DNA from: an uncultured Thermoleophilia bacterium
GTDB lineage: Bacteria > Actinomycetota > Thermoleophilia > Miltoncostaeales > Miltoncostaeaceae
NCBI GenBank assembly: GCA_938017905.1
Contig: CALIKX010000001.1
Location: 20,652 to 84,651, forward strand
DNA length: 64,000 nt
Direction: 5' to 3'
Shown piece after piece: positions 44,621 through 56,612 of the stretch. Position 1 is the stretch's first letter, and each line of letters starts with the position of its first letter. The translations under genes were made by a program, and so were the position numbers. The notes beneath the pieces are model-generated. The model did not search any database. It saw only the letters and a program-made list of their open reading frames with translations, and had not been told where the DNA came from.

Positions 44621-45241
44621 GTGGCACGCGATCGTGACCCGCAGTGCAAGCAGTGCCGCCGTGAGGGGGAGAAGCTCTTCCTCAAGGGCTCGCGCTGCCT
44701 CACCGAGAAGTGCGCCATCGAGCGGCGCAACTACCCGCCCGGCCACAACGGCCGCGGGCGCATCCGCCAGTCCGAGTACCTGATCCAGCTGCGCGAGAAG
44801 CAGCGCGCGCGCCGGTACTACGGAGTGCTCGAGAAGCAGTTCCGCCGGTACTACGACAAGGCCAGCCGCCAGCCGGGCATCACCGGCGAGAACCTGCTGC
44901 GGCTGCTCGAGATGCGGCTGGACAACGTGGTGACCCGCCTGGGCTTCGCCGCCTCGCGCCGCCAGGGCCGGCAGCTGGTGCGCCACGGCCACATCCTCGT
45001 CAACGGCAAGCGGGTGGACATCCCGTCCTACCAGTGCCGCCCCGACGACGTCATCACCATCAAGCCCGAGTCCGGTGCCGAGCAGACGGTGCGTGGCGCC
45101 ACGGAGATCGGCGCGTCCGTCGCGCCGTGGCTGCAGGCCGATCACGAGTCGCTCTCAGGCAAGGTGCTGAAGGCGCCCGACCGCACCGAGATCGACACCC
45201 CGGTGCGCGAACAGCTCATCGTGGAGCTCTACTCGAAGTAA
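44621..45241 (+). CDS. rpsD: 30S ribosomal protein S4, zinc-type
   Basis: A 206-residue S4 with a four-Cys N-terminal zinc knuckle (CKQCRREGEKLF ... CLTEKC) and the S4 RNA-binding domain (LLRLLEMRLDNVVTRLGFAA, RQLVRHGHILVNGKRVDIPS). In E. coli S4 represses the alpha operon. GTG start. Confidence 0.96.
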   Translation: MARDRDPQCKQCRREGEKLFLKGSRCLTEKCAIERRNYPPGHNGRGRIRQSEYLIQLREKQRARRYYGVLEKQFRRYYDKASRQPGITGENLLRLLEMRLDNVVTRLGFAASRRQGRQLVRHGHILVNGKRVDIPSYQCRPDDVITIKPESGAEQTVRGATEIGASVAPWLQADHESLSGKVLKAPDRTEIDTPVREQLIVELYSK

Positions 45242-45271
45242 GCATCACCCCGGGCCCGGCACGGGCGATGG

Positions 45272-45298
45272 CGGGGCGCCCCTGACGCGGGGGCCCCG
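45272..45298 (+). promoter_or_regulatory. GC-rich hairpin in the rpsD-rpoA gap
   Basis: CGGGGCGCCCC pairs with GGGGGCCCCG (one bulge) in the 126-nt gap 45242-45367. It could be an attenuator or part of the rpoA leader. The gap ends GGGAGGAGC, the rpoA Shine-Dalgarno. No T-run. Confidence 0.3.
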
Positions 45299-45367
45299 GC
45301 CGAGGCCGCCGGACCCGGTTCCGCGTTCACCACATAACCGGCCAGAGGGCCGGGAGGAGCAGCCCAA

Positions 45368-46303
45368 GTGCTCGACATCCAGACCCCGCGCATGTCCTAC
45401 GAGCCCGAGTCCGAGACGCTCGGGGCGGTCGAGGTGGAGCCGCTCGACCGCGGCTTCGGCCACACATTCGGCAACTCGCTCCGCCGCGTGCTCCTGTCGT
45501 CGCTCGAGGGCGCGGCCGTCACCTCCATCAAGGTCGCTGGCGTGCAGCACGAGTTCACGACCGTCAAGGGCGTGCGCGAGGACGTCACCGACATCATCCT
45601 CAACCTCCGCGGCCTGGTGTGCCGCCTCGTCGGCGAGGCCGACGAGATCGAGGTGGAGCTGTCGCGGCAGGGGCCGGGCACGGTGACGGCAGGCGACATT
45701 GCCTGCCCCGCGGACCTGGAGATCCTCAACCCCGACCTGGAGATCGCCAACCTCGAGGCCGGTGCCTCGCTGGACATGGTGCTCACCATCGCCCGGGGCC
45801 GCGGCTACGTGCCGGCCGACCAGAACAAGGGCCCCGGATCCACGATCGGCGTGATCCCGGTGGACAGCAACTTCTCGCCCGTGCGCCGCGTGCGGTACGA
45901 GGTCGGCGCCGCCCGCGTCGGGCAGCGCACCGACTACGACAAGCTGACCCTCGAGGTGGAGACCGATGGCTCGGTGGACCCCCGCACGGCGGTGGCCCAG
46001 GCATCGGCCATCCTCATCGAGCGCCTGTCGATCTTCGCCGACCCCAAGGACATCCGCCTGCTCGGCGAGGAGGAGCCCGAGGCGCCCCAGCCCGGCGGCG
46101 AGATGGCCAACATCCTCATCGAGGAGCTCGAGCTCGGCGTGCGTTCATACAACTGCCTGAAGCGCGTCGGCGTCGAGACCATCGGCGACCTCATCTCGAA
46201 GACCGAGGACGACCTCTCGGCCATCCCGAACTTCGGCAAGAAGAGCATCGAAGAGGTCAAGGAGAACCTGGCCCGCCATGGCCTGGGGCTCCGCGACGAC
46301 TGA
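45368..46303 (+). CDS. rpoA: DNA-directed RNA polymerase subunit alpha
   Basis: A 311-residue alpha subunit. The N-terminal assembly domain (GHTFGNSLRRVLLSSLEGAA, TVKGVREDVTDIILNLRGL) is followed by an acidic linker and the C-terminal DNA/activator-binding domain (NILIEELELGVRSYNCLKRV, PNFGKKSIEEVKENLARHGL). GTG start (VLDIQTPRMSYEPES). Confidence 0.97.
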   Translation: MLDIQTPRMSYEPESETLGAVEVEPLDRGFGHTFGNSLRRVLLSSLEGAAVTSIKVAGVQHEFTTVKGVREDVTDIILNLRGLVCRLVGEADEIEVELSRQGPGTVTAGDIACPADLEILNPDLEIANLEAGASLDMVLTIARGRGYVPADQNKGPGSTIGVIPVDSNFSPVRRVRYEVGAARVGQRTDYDKLTLEVETDGSVDPRTAVAQASAILIERLSIFADPKDIRLLGEEEPEAPQPGGEMANILIEELELGVRSYNCLKRVGVETIGDLISKTEDDLSAIPNFGKKSIEEVKENLARHGLGLRDD

Positions 46304-46333
46304 TCACACACCGACCCGTCAACCGGAGACACC

Positions 46334-46717
46334 ATGCGACACCGCAGGCGCGGACCCAAGCTCAATCGTGACAGCGCGCACCGCAGCGCGATGGCGGCCA
46401 ACATGGCCGTGGCGCTGCTGGAGCACGGCCGCATCCAGACCACCGAGGCCAAGGCCAGGCTGGCCCGCCAGACGGCCGAGCGCGCGATCACCCTGGGCAA
46501 GCAGGGCACGCTGCACGCCCGTCGCCAGGCGATCTCGCTGCTGCGCAACAAGCCGATCACCTACCGGCTGTTCGATGACATCGCACCGGTGTTCAAGGAC
46601 GTCCCAGGCGGCTACACCCGCGTGACCAAGCTCGGGCCGCGCCAGGGCGACGCCGCGCCGATGGTGCTGCTGGAGCTCTCGCGTCCCGTGCCGACTGCGA
46701 CGGGGGCAACCGCATGA
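46334..46717 (+). CDS. rplQ: 50S ribosomal protein L17
   Basis: A 127-residue L17. MRHRRRGPKLNRDSAHRSAM and GGYTRVTKLGPRQGDAAPM are the signatures. Last ribosomal gene of the run. Its stop overlaps the ATG of a secreted-protein gene (ATGA). Confidence 0.96.
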   Translation: MRHRRRGPKLNRDSAHRSAMAANMAVALLEHGRIQTTEAKARLARQTAERAITLGKQGTLHARRQAISLLRNKPITYRLFDDIAPVFKDVPGGYTRVTKLGPRQGDAAPMVLLELSRPVPTATGATA

Positions 46718-47454
46718 CTCTCCGCACCCGCATCGCCGCGACCTGCGCGGTGGCCGTGGCCGCGGCCGCCGGAGTGGCGATCATCGGTGCGTCGTCCGGC
46801 ACCGCCGTAATGGCCGCCAACCAGACGCAGATCAACGGCATCGTGAATGCCGTCAATTATTGGACCAGCCAGACGCAGGGGTACACGTACTCGGCGTACA
46901 CGGTGCAGAACGTCGCGATCTCGTCGGTGAACCAGGCGTACGCCCGGGCGCAGATCCAGCCCACCGCCAAGTACACGGGCCTCATCCCGGCCCAGTGGAC
47001 GGTGCTGACCGGTGCCGGTCCCAACTGGACCGTGATCGACGGCGGCGTCAACTTCTGCGACAACGTGGGCAGCATCCCGGCGGCGGTCGTGAACGACCTG
47101 TTCCCTGGTGGCGCGCCGTGCGCGTCCACCAGCACGAAGAAGACGCTGGCATCATCGCCGAGCGGCCTCTACCGCCTCGTGGTGACGGCCCAGCGCCGGA
47201 ACAAGACGAGCAACCAGGCGAGCGTGTTCGTGTCGCTGCAGCAGACCAACGGCGTGAAGGTGACCGAGCGCCGCGTGGGTGCGGTGAACGGCTGGCAGTG
47301 GGCGGTCGTGACCAAGCCCGGCAGCGCGTACGCCACGCTCAACATGACGAACCAGTGGGGCTCGGTGCAGGTTCTCCGCAATGCGACCGCGCTCTACAAC
47401 GTGTACGGCTTCCGCGCGAGCGCGTTCGGGCTCACGCCGACCAACCTGAACTAG
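46714..47454 (+). CDS. Secreted protein of unknown function, coupled to rplQ
   Basis: A 246-residue exported protein. The N-terminus (MTLRTRIAATCAVAVAAAAG) continues hydrophobic to ~residue 33 and is a signal peptide. The mature part is rich in Asn, Gln, Ser, Thr and Tyr (NYWTSQTQGYTYSAYTVQN), nearly devoid of acidic residues, with two cysteines (NFCDN, APCAS) that could form one disulphide. I recognise no domain. Its ATG overlaps the rplQ stop, so an extracellular protein is translationally coupled to L17. truA starts 12 nt later. Confidence 0.7.
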   Translation: MTLRTRIAATCAVAVAAAAGVAIIGASSGTAVMAANQTQINGIVNAVNYWTSQTQGYTYSAYTVQNVAISSVNQAYARAQIQPTAKYTGLIPAQWTVLTGAGPNWTVIDGGVNFCDNVGSIPAAVVNDLFPGGAPCASTSTKKTLASSPSGLYRLVVTAQRRNKTSNQASVFVSLQQTNGVKVTERRVGAVNGWQWAVVTKPGSAYATLNMTNQWGSVQVLRNATALYNVYGFRASAFGLTPTNLN

Positions 47455-47465
47455 CCCGCCACGCC

Positions 47466-48221
47466 ATGCCCGTCCTGCGCCTTGACGTCGAGTACGACGG
47501 CGCGGGGTTCGCGGGCTGGGCTGAGCAGCCATCCGAGCGCACGATCGAGGGCGTCCTCCGGGACGCCCTCGAGGTCGTGGTGGGGCGACGGCCCGAGATC
47601 CGCGTGGCGGGGCGCACCGACGCCGGCGTGCACGCCACCGCCCAGGTCGTGAGCGTGGCCGTGCCCGCGGGCGCTCGCGCACCGGATGCGGAGCGGCTGC
47701 GCCGGTCGCTGAACGGCCTGCTGCCCGATGACGTCGCGGTGCGCGCCGCGGCCCCCGCGCCCAACGGGTTCGACGCCCGCGCCGATGCCCTGAGCCGCGC
47801 GTACGACTACCGCATCCTCATCGGCCCGCCGTCGCCCCTGCGCCGCACGCGGACGCTCCTGCACGTGGGCCGTCCGCTGGATCGCGCCGCCCTCGACGCC
47901 TGCGCAGCCGCCACCGAGGGGCAGCACGACTTCACGGCGTTCACCCCCACCGATACGCAGCACGTCTTCTTCGACCGCACCGTGCTCCACTGCGCCTGGC
48001 GCGACGAGCGTGATGAGCTCGTGCTGCGGATCGAGGCCGATGCGTTCCTGCGCCACATGGTGCGCGTGGTGGTCGGCACGATGCTCGACGTCGCCCGGGG
48101 CGTGCGCACGGTCGATTCGTACGTCGCCCTGCTGGATGGCGCACCGCGGTCGGCGGCCGGACCCACGGCGCCCCCGCACGCCCTCACGCTCGTCGGCGTG
48201 CGGTATCCCGCGCCGCACTAG
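47466..48221 (+). CDS. truA: tRNA pseudouridine synthase A
   Basis: A 251-residue TruA that makes pseudouridine at tRNA positions 38-40. The catalytic Asp52 sits in AGRTDAGVHATAQVV. FAGWAEQPSERTIEGVL and FLRHMVRVVVGTMLDVARG are family landmarks. Position after rplQ is the usual one in Gram-positive bacteria, apart from the intervening secreted-protein gene. Confidence 0.95.
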   Translation: MPVLRLDVEYDGAGFAGWAEQPSERTIEGVLRDALEVVVGRRPEIRVAGRTDAGVHATAQVVSVAVPAGARAPDAERLRRSLNGLLPDDVAVRAAAPAPNGFDARADALSRAYDYRILIGPPSPLRRTRTLLHVGRPLDRAALDACAAATEGQHDFTAFTPTDTQHVFFDRTVLHCAWRDERDELVLRIEADAFLRHMVRVVVGTMLDVARGVRTVDSYVALLDGAPRSAAGPTAPPHALTLVGVRYPAPH

Positions 48222-48226
48222 CGCGG

Positions 48227-48340
48227 GACCGGGGGCGCGGGTTTCCCTTCGGTCGCGAATCGGAAGCGCGAGGCCCCGGGGCTTCGCCCAAGGGCCTGGC
48301 GTCGTTTCGTCTTCCCTCCGGGAAACCCGCGCCCCCGGTC
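48227..48340. repeat. 114-nt palindromic element with 21-bp perfect inverted repeats (possible structured RNA)
   Basis: Arms 48227-48247 (GACCGGGGGCGCGGGTTTCC plus C) and 48320-48340 are perfect reverse complements, 21 of 21. Inside the 72-nt spacer further nested pairings line up: GGAAG 48262-48266 with CTTCC 48311-48315, AGGCCC 48271-48276 with GGGCCT 48292-48297, and GGGC-TTC-GCCC at the tip. The whole can fold as one rod with asymmetric internal loops. It starts 6 nt after truA and ends 56 nt before surE. Candidates are a non-coding RNA, an elaborate terminator or a palindromic repeat element. It shows no obvious match to SRP or 6S RNA. Confidence 0.6.
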
Positions 48341-48379
48341 ACACGATTGCCCTGCGATCGGGTAGACCGCGGGCGGCAC

Positions 48380-48385
48380 TAGCAT
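48380..48385 (+). promoter_or_regulatory. -10 element upstream of surE
   Basis: TAGCAT ends 10 nt before the GTG start of surE, a spacing that would give a leaderless mRNA. No convincing -35. Confidence 0.35.
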
Positions 48386-48395
48386 TGGGCGCGCG

Positions 48396-49202
48396 GTGAG
48401 GATCCTGGTGACCAACGACGACGGCGTGCACGCACCGGGCATTCTCGCCCTCCGGCAGGCCGTGGATCACCTGGGGGACGTGTTCGTGATCGCACCGGAC
48501 GCGAACCGCAGCGCGATCGCGCGCGGCATCACCATCCACGACCCGCTGGTGGTGGACGACGTGCACATGTCGGACGGCTTCCCCGCGCACGCGGTGGGGG
48601 GCACGCCCGTCGACTGCGTGCGGCTGGGGGCACTGGGGCTCATCGGCGACCCGCCCGATGTCGTGGTGAGCGGGGCCAACCTGGGGCTGAACCTCGGTGA
48701 CGACGTGACCTACTCGGGCACGGTGGCCGCAGCGCTGGAGGGCGTGATGCTGGGTATCCCGGCCATCGCGGTGAGCCAGGACGCCCTGGGCGGCGGCAGC
48801 GGGCCGGGCCCCGAGTACGACTTCCAGGCCGTCACGGCGTTCGCCGCCAAGCTCGTGCCGCTGGCCTGCGAGGAGAAGTTCCCCCGCCACGTGATCTTCA
48901 ACGTCAACGGCCCCGGGGTGCCGCCGGCCGAGCTCGCGGGCGCGCGCGTCACCCGCCTGGGGCGCCGGGTGTACGACGACTCGCTGGTGCTCGAGGGGAC
49001 CCGGGGTACCTCCCGCCACTTCCGCATCTACGGCGAGCCGATGAGCCACGACATGCAGCCGGGTACCGACCTGTCCGCGATCGATGACAACCTCCTGAGC
49101 GTCACGCCCCTGCACTTCGACCTGACCGACCTCGAGGGCATGGATCGCATGGCCCGGTGGGAGCTGGACGAGATGCTGCGGTCGGTCGCCGGGGTGTCGT
49201 AG
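48396..49202 (+). CDS. surE: 5'/3'-nucleotidase SurE
   Basis: A 268-residue SurE, a metal-dependent nucleoside-monophosphate phosphatase. VTNDDGVHAPGI supplies Asp8 and Asp9; APDANRSAIARGITI and VVSGANLGLNLGDDVTYSGT complete the active site. GTG start. It is followed after 4 nt by a HAD phosphatase and ligA, forming a compact operon. Confidence 0.94.
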   Translation: MRILVTNDDGVHAPGILALRQAVDHLGDVFVIAPDANRSAIARGITIHDPLVVDDVHMSDGFPAHAVGGTPVDCVRLGALGLIGDPPDVVVSGANLGLNLGDDVTYSGTVAAALEGVMLGIPAIAVSQDALGGGSGPGPEYDFQAVTAFAAKLVPLACEEKFPRHVIFNVNGPGVPPAELAGARVTRLGRRVYDDSLVLEGTRGTSRHFRIYGEPMSHDMQPGTDLSAIDDNLLSVTPLHFDLTDLEGMDRMARWELDEMLRSVAGVS

Positions 49203-49206
49203 CCCG

Positions 49207-53181
<3,975 letters not shown>

Positions 53182-53242
53182 GACGCCCCGCAGGCTAGCG
53201 CCGGCCCCGGCGCGCGCGCGGCGCCCCGGGGCCGCGCCGACA

Positions 53243-53440
53243 TCACGCCGCCAGGATCTCCCCGGCGTCGGTGTCATCCGGGAACCGGTGCCCGGATGCC
53301 AGCAGGCTCGCGATGACGAGCGTCTTGTCCACCCGTCCGCGGTAGATCGGGATCGCCTGCTCCAGGCAGTAGCGCATCAACCTGTCCGTGCGCATTCCGA
53401 CGGCCTCGGCCATCTCGTCCGGGGTCAGGTGATTCGGCAT
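53243..53440 (-). CDS. Small protein, possible helix-turn-helix
   Basis: A 65-residue protein: MPNHLTPDEMAEAVGMRTDR, then LMRYCLEQAIPIYRGRVDKT. The first 30 residues read like an HTH (LTPDEMAEAVGMRTDRLMRY), and the rest is short. Function unknown; a small DNA-binding regulator is a guess from this pattern. GAGGGAGGA lies upstream of the ATG. Confidence 0.55.
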   Translation of the reverse strand: MPNHLTPDEMAEAVGMRTDRLMRYCLEQAIPIYRGRVDKTLVIASLLASGHRFPDDTDAGEILAA

Positions 53441-53543
53441 CTCATCCTCCCTCTGCGACGTCGTGCCACCGACGCTACCGAGGTCGCCGGATGCGCTCGC
53501 GGGTGAGTCCCGGAATGAGCGCGGAAAATCGGGTGCGATGGGC

Positions 53544-53549
53544 TAGGAT
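53544..53549 (+). promoter_or_regulatory. -10 element for tRNA-Pro
   Basis: TAGGAT, ~16 nt upstream of the tRNA 5' end. The region 53441-53564 has no other feature that I can identify. Confidence 0.4.
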
Positions 53550-53564
53550 GCCCGGGCTTCATCG

Positions 53565-53638
53565 CGGGGTGTGGCGCAGCTTGGTAGCGCGCTCCGTTCG
53601 GGTCGGAGAGGTCCCCGGTTCAAATCCGGGCACCCCGA
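53565..53638 (+). tRNA. trnP: tRNA-Pro (anticodon CGG)
   Basis: A 74-nt cloverleaf. Acceptor CGGGGTG/CACCCCG with discriminator A; anticodon stem CTCCG/CGGAG with loop TTCGGGT, anticodon CGG at 53599-53601; T arm CCCGG-TTCAAAT-CCGGG. No CCA encoded. Confidence 0.95.
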
Positions 53639-53672
53639 TGAAGCCGTTTCCGCGGTCGAGAAGGGGAAGCAG

Positions 53673-54104
53673 ATGGGGCCCGATTCCACCCCTGCGGAGA
53701 TCCTGAAGGGGACCTGCACCATCGCCATGATCGGGGCCTCGCCGGACCCGGCCAAGCCCTCCTACGGGGTGATGGAGTACCTCATGGCCCAGGGCTATAA
53801 GGTGATTCCCGTGCGCCCGGGCGAGGGCGAGATCCTGGGCATGCCCATCGTCAATTCACTCGCCGGGATTGATGAGCCCATCCACATGGTGGACGTGTTC
53901 CGCAAGTCGGAGGCCGCCCCGGACATCGCGCGCGAGGCCGTGGCCTCCGGCGCCACATCGTTGTGGCTGCAGCCCGGGTGCGTCAGCGATGAGGCCCGCG
54001 ACATCGCCACCTCCGCGGGCCTCGCCTTCGCGCAGGACATCTGCACGAAGCAGGTGCACCGGGACCAGTCAGTCGGGCCCATTGGCCCGTCCCTGCTGCC
54101 CTAG
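53673..54104 (+). CDS. CoA-binding (Rossmann) domain protein, YccU-like
   Basis: A 143-residue protein with the CoA-binding fold of succinyl-CoA synthetase alpha: TIAMIGASPDPAKPSYGVME at the nucleotide loop, KVIPVRPGEGEILGMPIVNS, and LWLQPGCVSDEARD. Small stand-alone members of this family have no firmly known function. GAAGGGGAAG precedes ATG 53673, 35 nt after the tRNA. Its stop shares CTAG with the convergent NfuA-like gene. Confidence 0.85.
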   Translation: MGPDSTPAEILKGTCTIAMIGASPDPAKPSYGVMEYLMAQGYKVIPVRPGEGEILGMPIVNSLAGIDEPIHMVDVFRKSEAAPDIAREAVASGATSLWLQPGCVSDEARDIATSAGLAFAQDICTKQVHRDQSVGPIGPSLLP

Positions 54105-54337
54105 ACGGTGACGACGCCCTCGACCTCGGGCACCTCGCGCCGCAACTCGGCCTCGATACCCAGGGTGAGGGTGGCGGTGCTCATGGGGCATCCGCCGCAC
54201 GCGCCCAGCATGTGCAGGTGGACGAATCCCTCGTCGTCGAGGTCCACCAGTTCCACGTCCCCGCCGTCCGCGTGCAGCGCAGGGCGGATGCGCTCAAGCA
54301 CGTCCTCGATGCGGGTAAGGGTCTCGACGTCCGCCAT
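54101..54337 (-). CDS. NifU C-terminal-domain Fe-S scaffold (Nfu type)
   Basis: A 78-residue stand-alone Nfu domain. The C-x-x-C cluster site is LGACGGCPMSTATL; RPALHADGGDVELVDLDDEG is the family N-terminal motif. Such proteins carry and transfer [4Fe-4S] clusters. The Shine-Dalgarno GGAGG lies upstream of the ATG. Confidence 0.93.
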   Translation of the reverse strand: MADVETLTRIEDVLERIRPALHADGGDVELVDLDDEGFVHLHMLGACGGCPMSTATLTLGIEAELRREVPEVEGVVTV

Positions 54338-54393
54338 GGTTCCTCCGGTTCGCGTGGCGACGGGGCTAATGGTAGCGCGGGCGGGGCGCGCCC

Positions 54394-55206
54394 ATGGCTG
54401 AACGCGTCCGTGCCGCCGTGGTCCAGGTGCTGGCCGATGACGATGCGCCCCGCAGCATCGCCCGCGCGGGCGAACTGGTGCAGGCGGCAGCGGTGGCGGG
54501 CGCCGGGGTCATCGTGCTCCCCGAGCGCTGGAACTGGTGGGGCCCGGCGGATCGGCGGCGGGAGGGGGTCGAGGCCATCGACGGCCCGGCGCTCTCCGCC
54601 GCGCGCGCGTGGGCGCGTGAGCTCGGCGTGGCGATCGTGGCGGGCAGCGTCCTGACCGCCGGCGGGCGCGACGACCGCGCGCACAACACCAGCGTGCTCA
54701 TCGCACCGGACGGCCGCGACGTCGCCCTCTATCGCAAGGTGCACTTGTTCGACGTCACGGTGGACGGGCACGCGTTCCGCGAATCGGACTTCGTCGAGCC
54801 GGGCGAGGCCCTCGCGGTCGGGGAGGCCGGCGGGCTCCGGATCGGCCTGAGCGTCTGCTACGACCTGCGCTTCCCCGAGCTCTACCGGGGCCTGGTGGAT
54901 GCCGGCGCGACGGCCCTCGCCGTGCCGGCGTACTTCACGGAGCGCACCGGCGAGGCGCACTGGGAGCCCCTCCTGCGCGCACGCGCGATCGAGGACCAGT
55001 GCTTCGTGCTGGCGGCCGGACAGTGCGGACGCCATGGCACGCCGGATGCAGCGTGGGGGCATTCGATGATCGTCGATCCCTGGGGGCGCGTGCTGGCCGA
55101 GGTCGCGGCGGGCGAGGGGTTCGCGGCCGCCGACCTGGACCTCGCGGAGCAGCGTCGCATCCGTGCGTCGCTCCCGGCGCTGCGCCATCGGCGGTGGCCG
55201 GTGTGA
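54394..55206 (+). CDS. Carbon-nitrogen hydrolase (nitrilase superfamily, Nit-type amidase)
   Basis: A 270-residue enzyme with the full Glu-Lys-Cys triad: Glu44 (VLPERWNWW), Lys115 (LYRKVHLFDV) and Cys155 (LSVCYDLRFPELYR). The last motif and the HLFD context resemble Nit1/Nit2-type enzymes (deaminated-glutathione amidase or omega-amidase). Its stop overlaps the GTG of the methyltransferase gene (GTGA). Confidence 0.9.
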   Translation: MAERVRAAVVQVLADDDAPRSIARAGELVQAAAVAGAGVIVLPERWNWWGPADRRREGVEAIDGPALSAARAWARELGVAIVAGSVLTAGGRDDRAHNTSVLIAPDGRDVALYRKVHLFDVTVDGHAFRESDFVEPGEALAVGEAGGLRIGLSVCYDLRFPELYRGLVDAGATALAVPAYFTERTGEAHWEPLLRARAIEDQCFVLAAGQCGRHGTPDAAWGHSMIVDPWGRVLAEVAAGEGFAAADLDLAEQRRIRASLPALRHRRWPV

Positions 55207-56597
55207 GCGCCCGGGCGGATCGCCCCCGCCGCGGGGATGAGATCGAGGTCGACGTGGCTGACCTGGCGTTCGGCGGCCGTGGTGTGTCGCGGGCGGACGG
55301 GTTCGTGGTGTTCACGCCCGACACCGCGCCGGGCGACCGCGCCCGCGTGCGCCTGCGCAAGGTGCGGCGCCGGTTCGGCGAGGCGGACCTGGTCGAGGTG
55401 CTTCGTCCGGGGCCCGGCCGCGTGGTGCCCGAATGCCCGTTCGTCCCGGACTGCGGCGGATGCCGGCTGCAGCACGTCGACTATGGGGAGGCGCTCGAGG
55501 CGAAGCGGCAGCAGGTGGCAGAGCACCTCGCGCGCATCGGGGGGCTCGCGGACGTGGAGGTGCGCGAGGCCGATCCGGCCCTCGAGCGCTTCGGCTACCG
55601 GAACAAGATGGAGTACTCGGCGGCGCCCGGTCCCGATGGGGCACTGCACCTGGGATTCCACCGGCGCGGCCGGTGGGACGAGGTGGTGGACATCGACCCG
55701 TGCATGCTCGCGACCCCCGCGGGGAATGCCGCGCGCCAGGCCGTGCGCGCATGGGCCGTCGAGTACGGCATCGTGCCGTACGACCAGCGGGCGCAGGAGG
55801 GCTTCCTCCGCCATGTGGTCGTGCGGGAGGGTGTCCTGACCGGTCAGGTGCTGGTCACGGTGGTCACCGCGCCGGGGCCAGGGGACGTCGTGGACGTGCT
55901 GGCGGGGCGCCTGCCCGGGGCCGTGCCCGGCCTGGTGGGCATCGTCCACGCAGTCAATGACCGGCCCTCGGAGGTGACCGGCGGGTTGCCCAGCCGGACG
56001 GTGTGGGGGCGTGACTGGATCGAGGAGTCGGTCGAGGTGGAGCCCGGCCGCCCCGTGACACTGCGCCTCTCGGCCGGGTCGTTCTTCCAGACCAACTCGC
56101 GGATGACCGGCCACCTCTATCGCCGCGCAGCCGAGGCCGCAGGCCTCACCGGCGGCGAGGTGCTCTACGACCTGTTTGCCGGCGTGGGGAGCATCGGGGT
56201 GGCGCTCGGCGCGCTGTCGAAGCACGTCGTGGCGATCGAGCTGGTGCCCGAGGCGGTTGAGGACGCACGCGGAAATGCGGAGCGGAACGGCATCGCGAAC
56301 CACACCGCGCTGGCGGGCGACGTGCGCGTGGTGCTGCGCGAGAACCGTGGGCAGCTGCCCGAGCCCGACGTGGCGATCGTGGATCCGCCGCGCGCGGGGC
56401 TATCGGGCGGGGCCTGCAGGCGCATCCTCGAACTCGCGCCGCGCACCCTCGTGTATGTGTCCTGCCAGCCCGCCACCTTTGCGGACAACGCGCGCAGGTT
56501 CGTCGACGGCGGCTACAGGCTGGAGTGGGTGCGGCCGGTGGACATGTTCCCCCAGACGCCCCACATCGAGGCCGTCGCCAGGTTCACGCGCGCCTAG
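55203..56597 (+). CDS. TRAM-domain class I RNA (uracil-5-)-methyltransferase, RlmD/TrmA-type
   Basis: A 464-residue enzyme. N-terminal TRAM domain (VDVADLAFGGRGVSRADGFV), a 4Fe-4S-type cysteine group (CPFVPDCGGCRLQH), SAM-binding segment (LYDLFAGVGSIGVALG), DPPRAGL, and the catalytic Cys in YVSCQPATFADN. These methylate a uridine in 23S rRNA or tRNA; the exact target cannot be told. GTG start overlapping the upstream stop. Confidence 0.92.
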   Translation: MSARADRPRRGDEIEVDVADLAFGGRGVSRADGFVVFTPDTAPGDRARVRLRKVRRRFGEADLVEVLRPGPGRVVPECPFVPDCGGCRLQHVDYGEALEAKRQQVAEHLARIGGLADVEVREADPALERFGYRNKMEYSAAPGPDGALHLGFHRRGRWDEVVDIDPCMLATPAGNAARQAVRAWAVEYGIVPYDQRAQEGFLRHVVVREGVLTGQVLVTVVTAPGPGDVVDVLAGRLPGAVPGLVGIVHAVNDRPSEVTGGLPSRTVWGRDWIEESVEVEPGRPVTLRLSAGSFFQTNSRMTGHLYRRAAEAAGLTGGEVLYDLFAGVGSIGVALGALSKHVVAIELVPEAVEDARGNAERNGIANHTALAGDVRVVLRENRGQLPEPDVAIVDPPRAGLSGGACRRILELAPRTLVYVSCQPATFADNARRFVDGGYRLEWVRPVDMFPQTPHIEAVARFTRA

Positions 56598-56612
56598 GTA
56601 CGGCGCCCTCCG

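Noticed and set aside
48227..48340. Identification of the palindrome as 4.5S/SRP RNA or 6S RNA
   Set aside because: The conserved SRP apical loop (GGAAG-N-AGCAGCC context) is not there, and the size and loop layout do not match 6S RNA well enough.
53182..53277. ATG 53277 as the start of the PBP4-type gene
   Set aside because: It would put ~32 Arg/Gly/Ala residues before an otherwise clean signal peptide; GTG 53181 is preferred.
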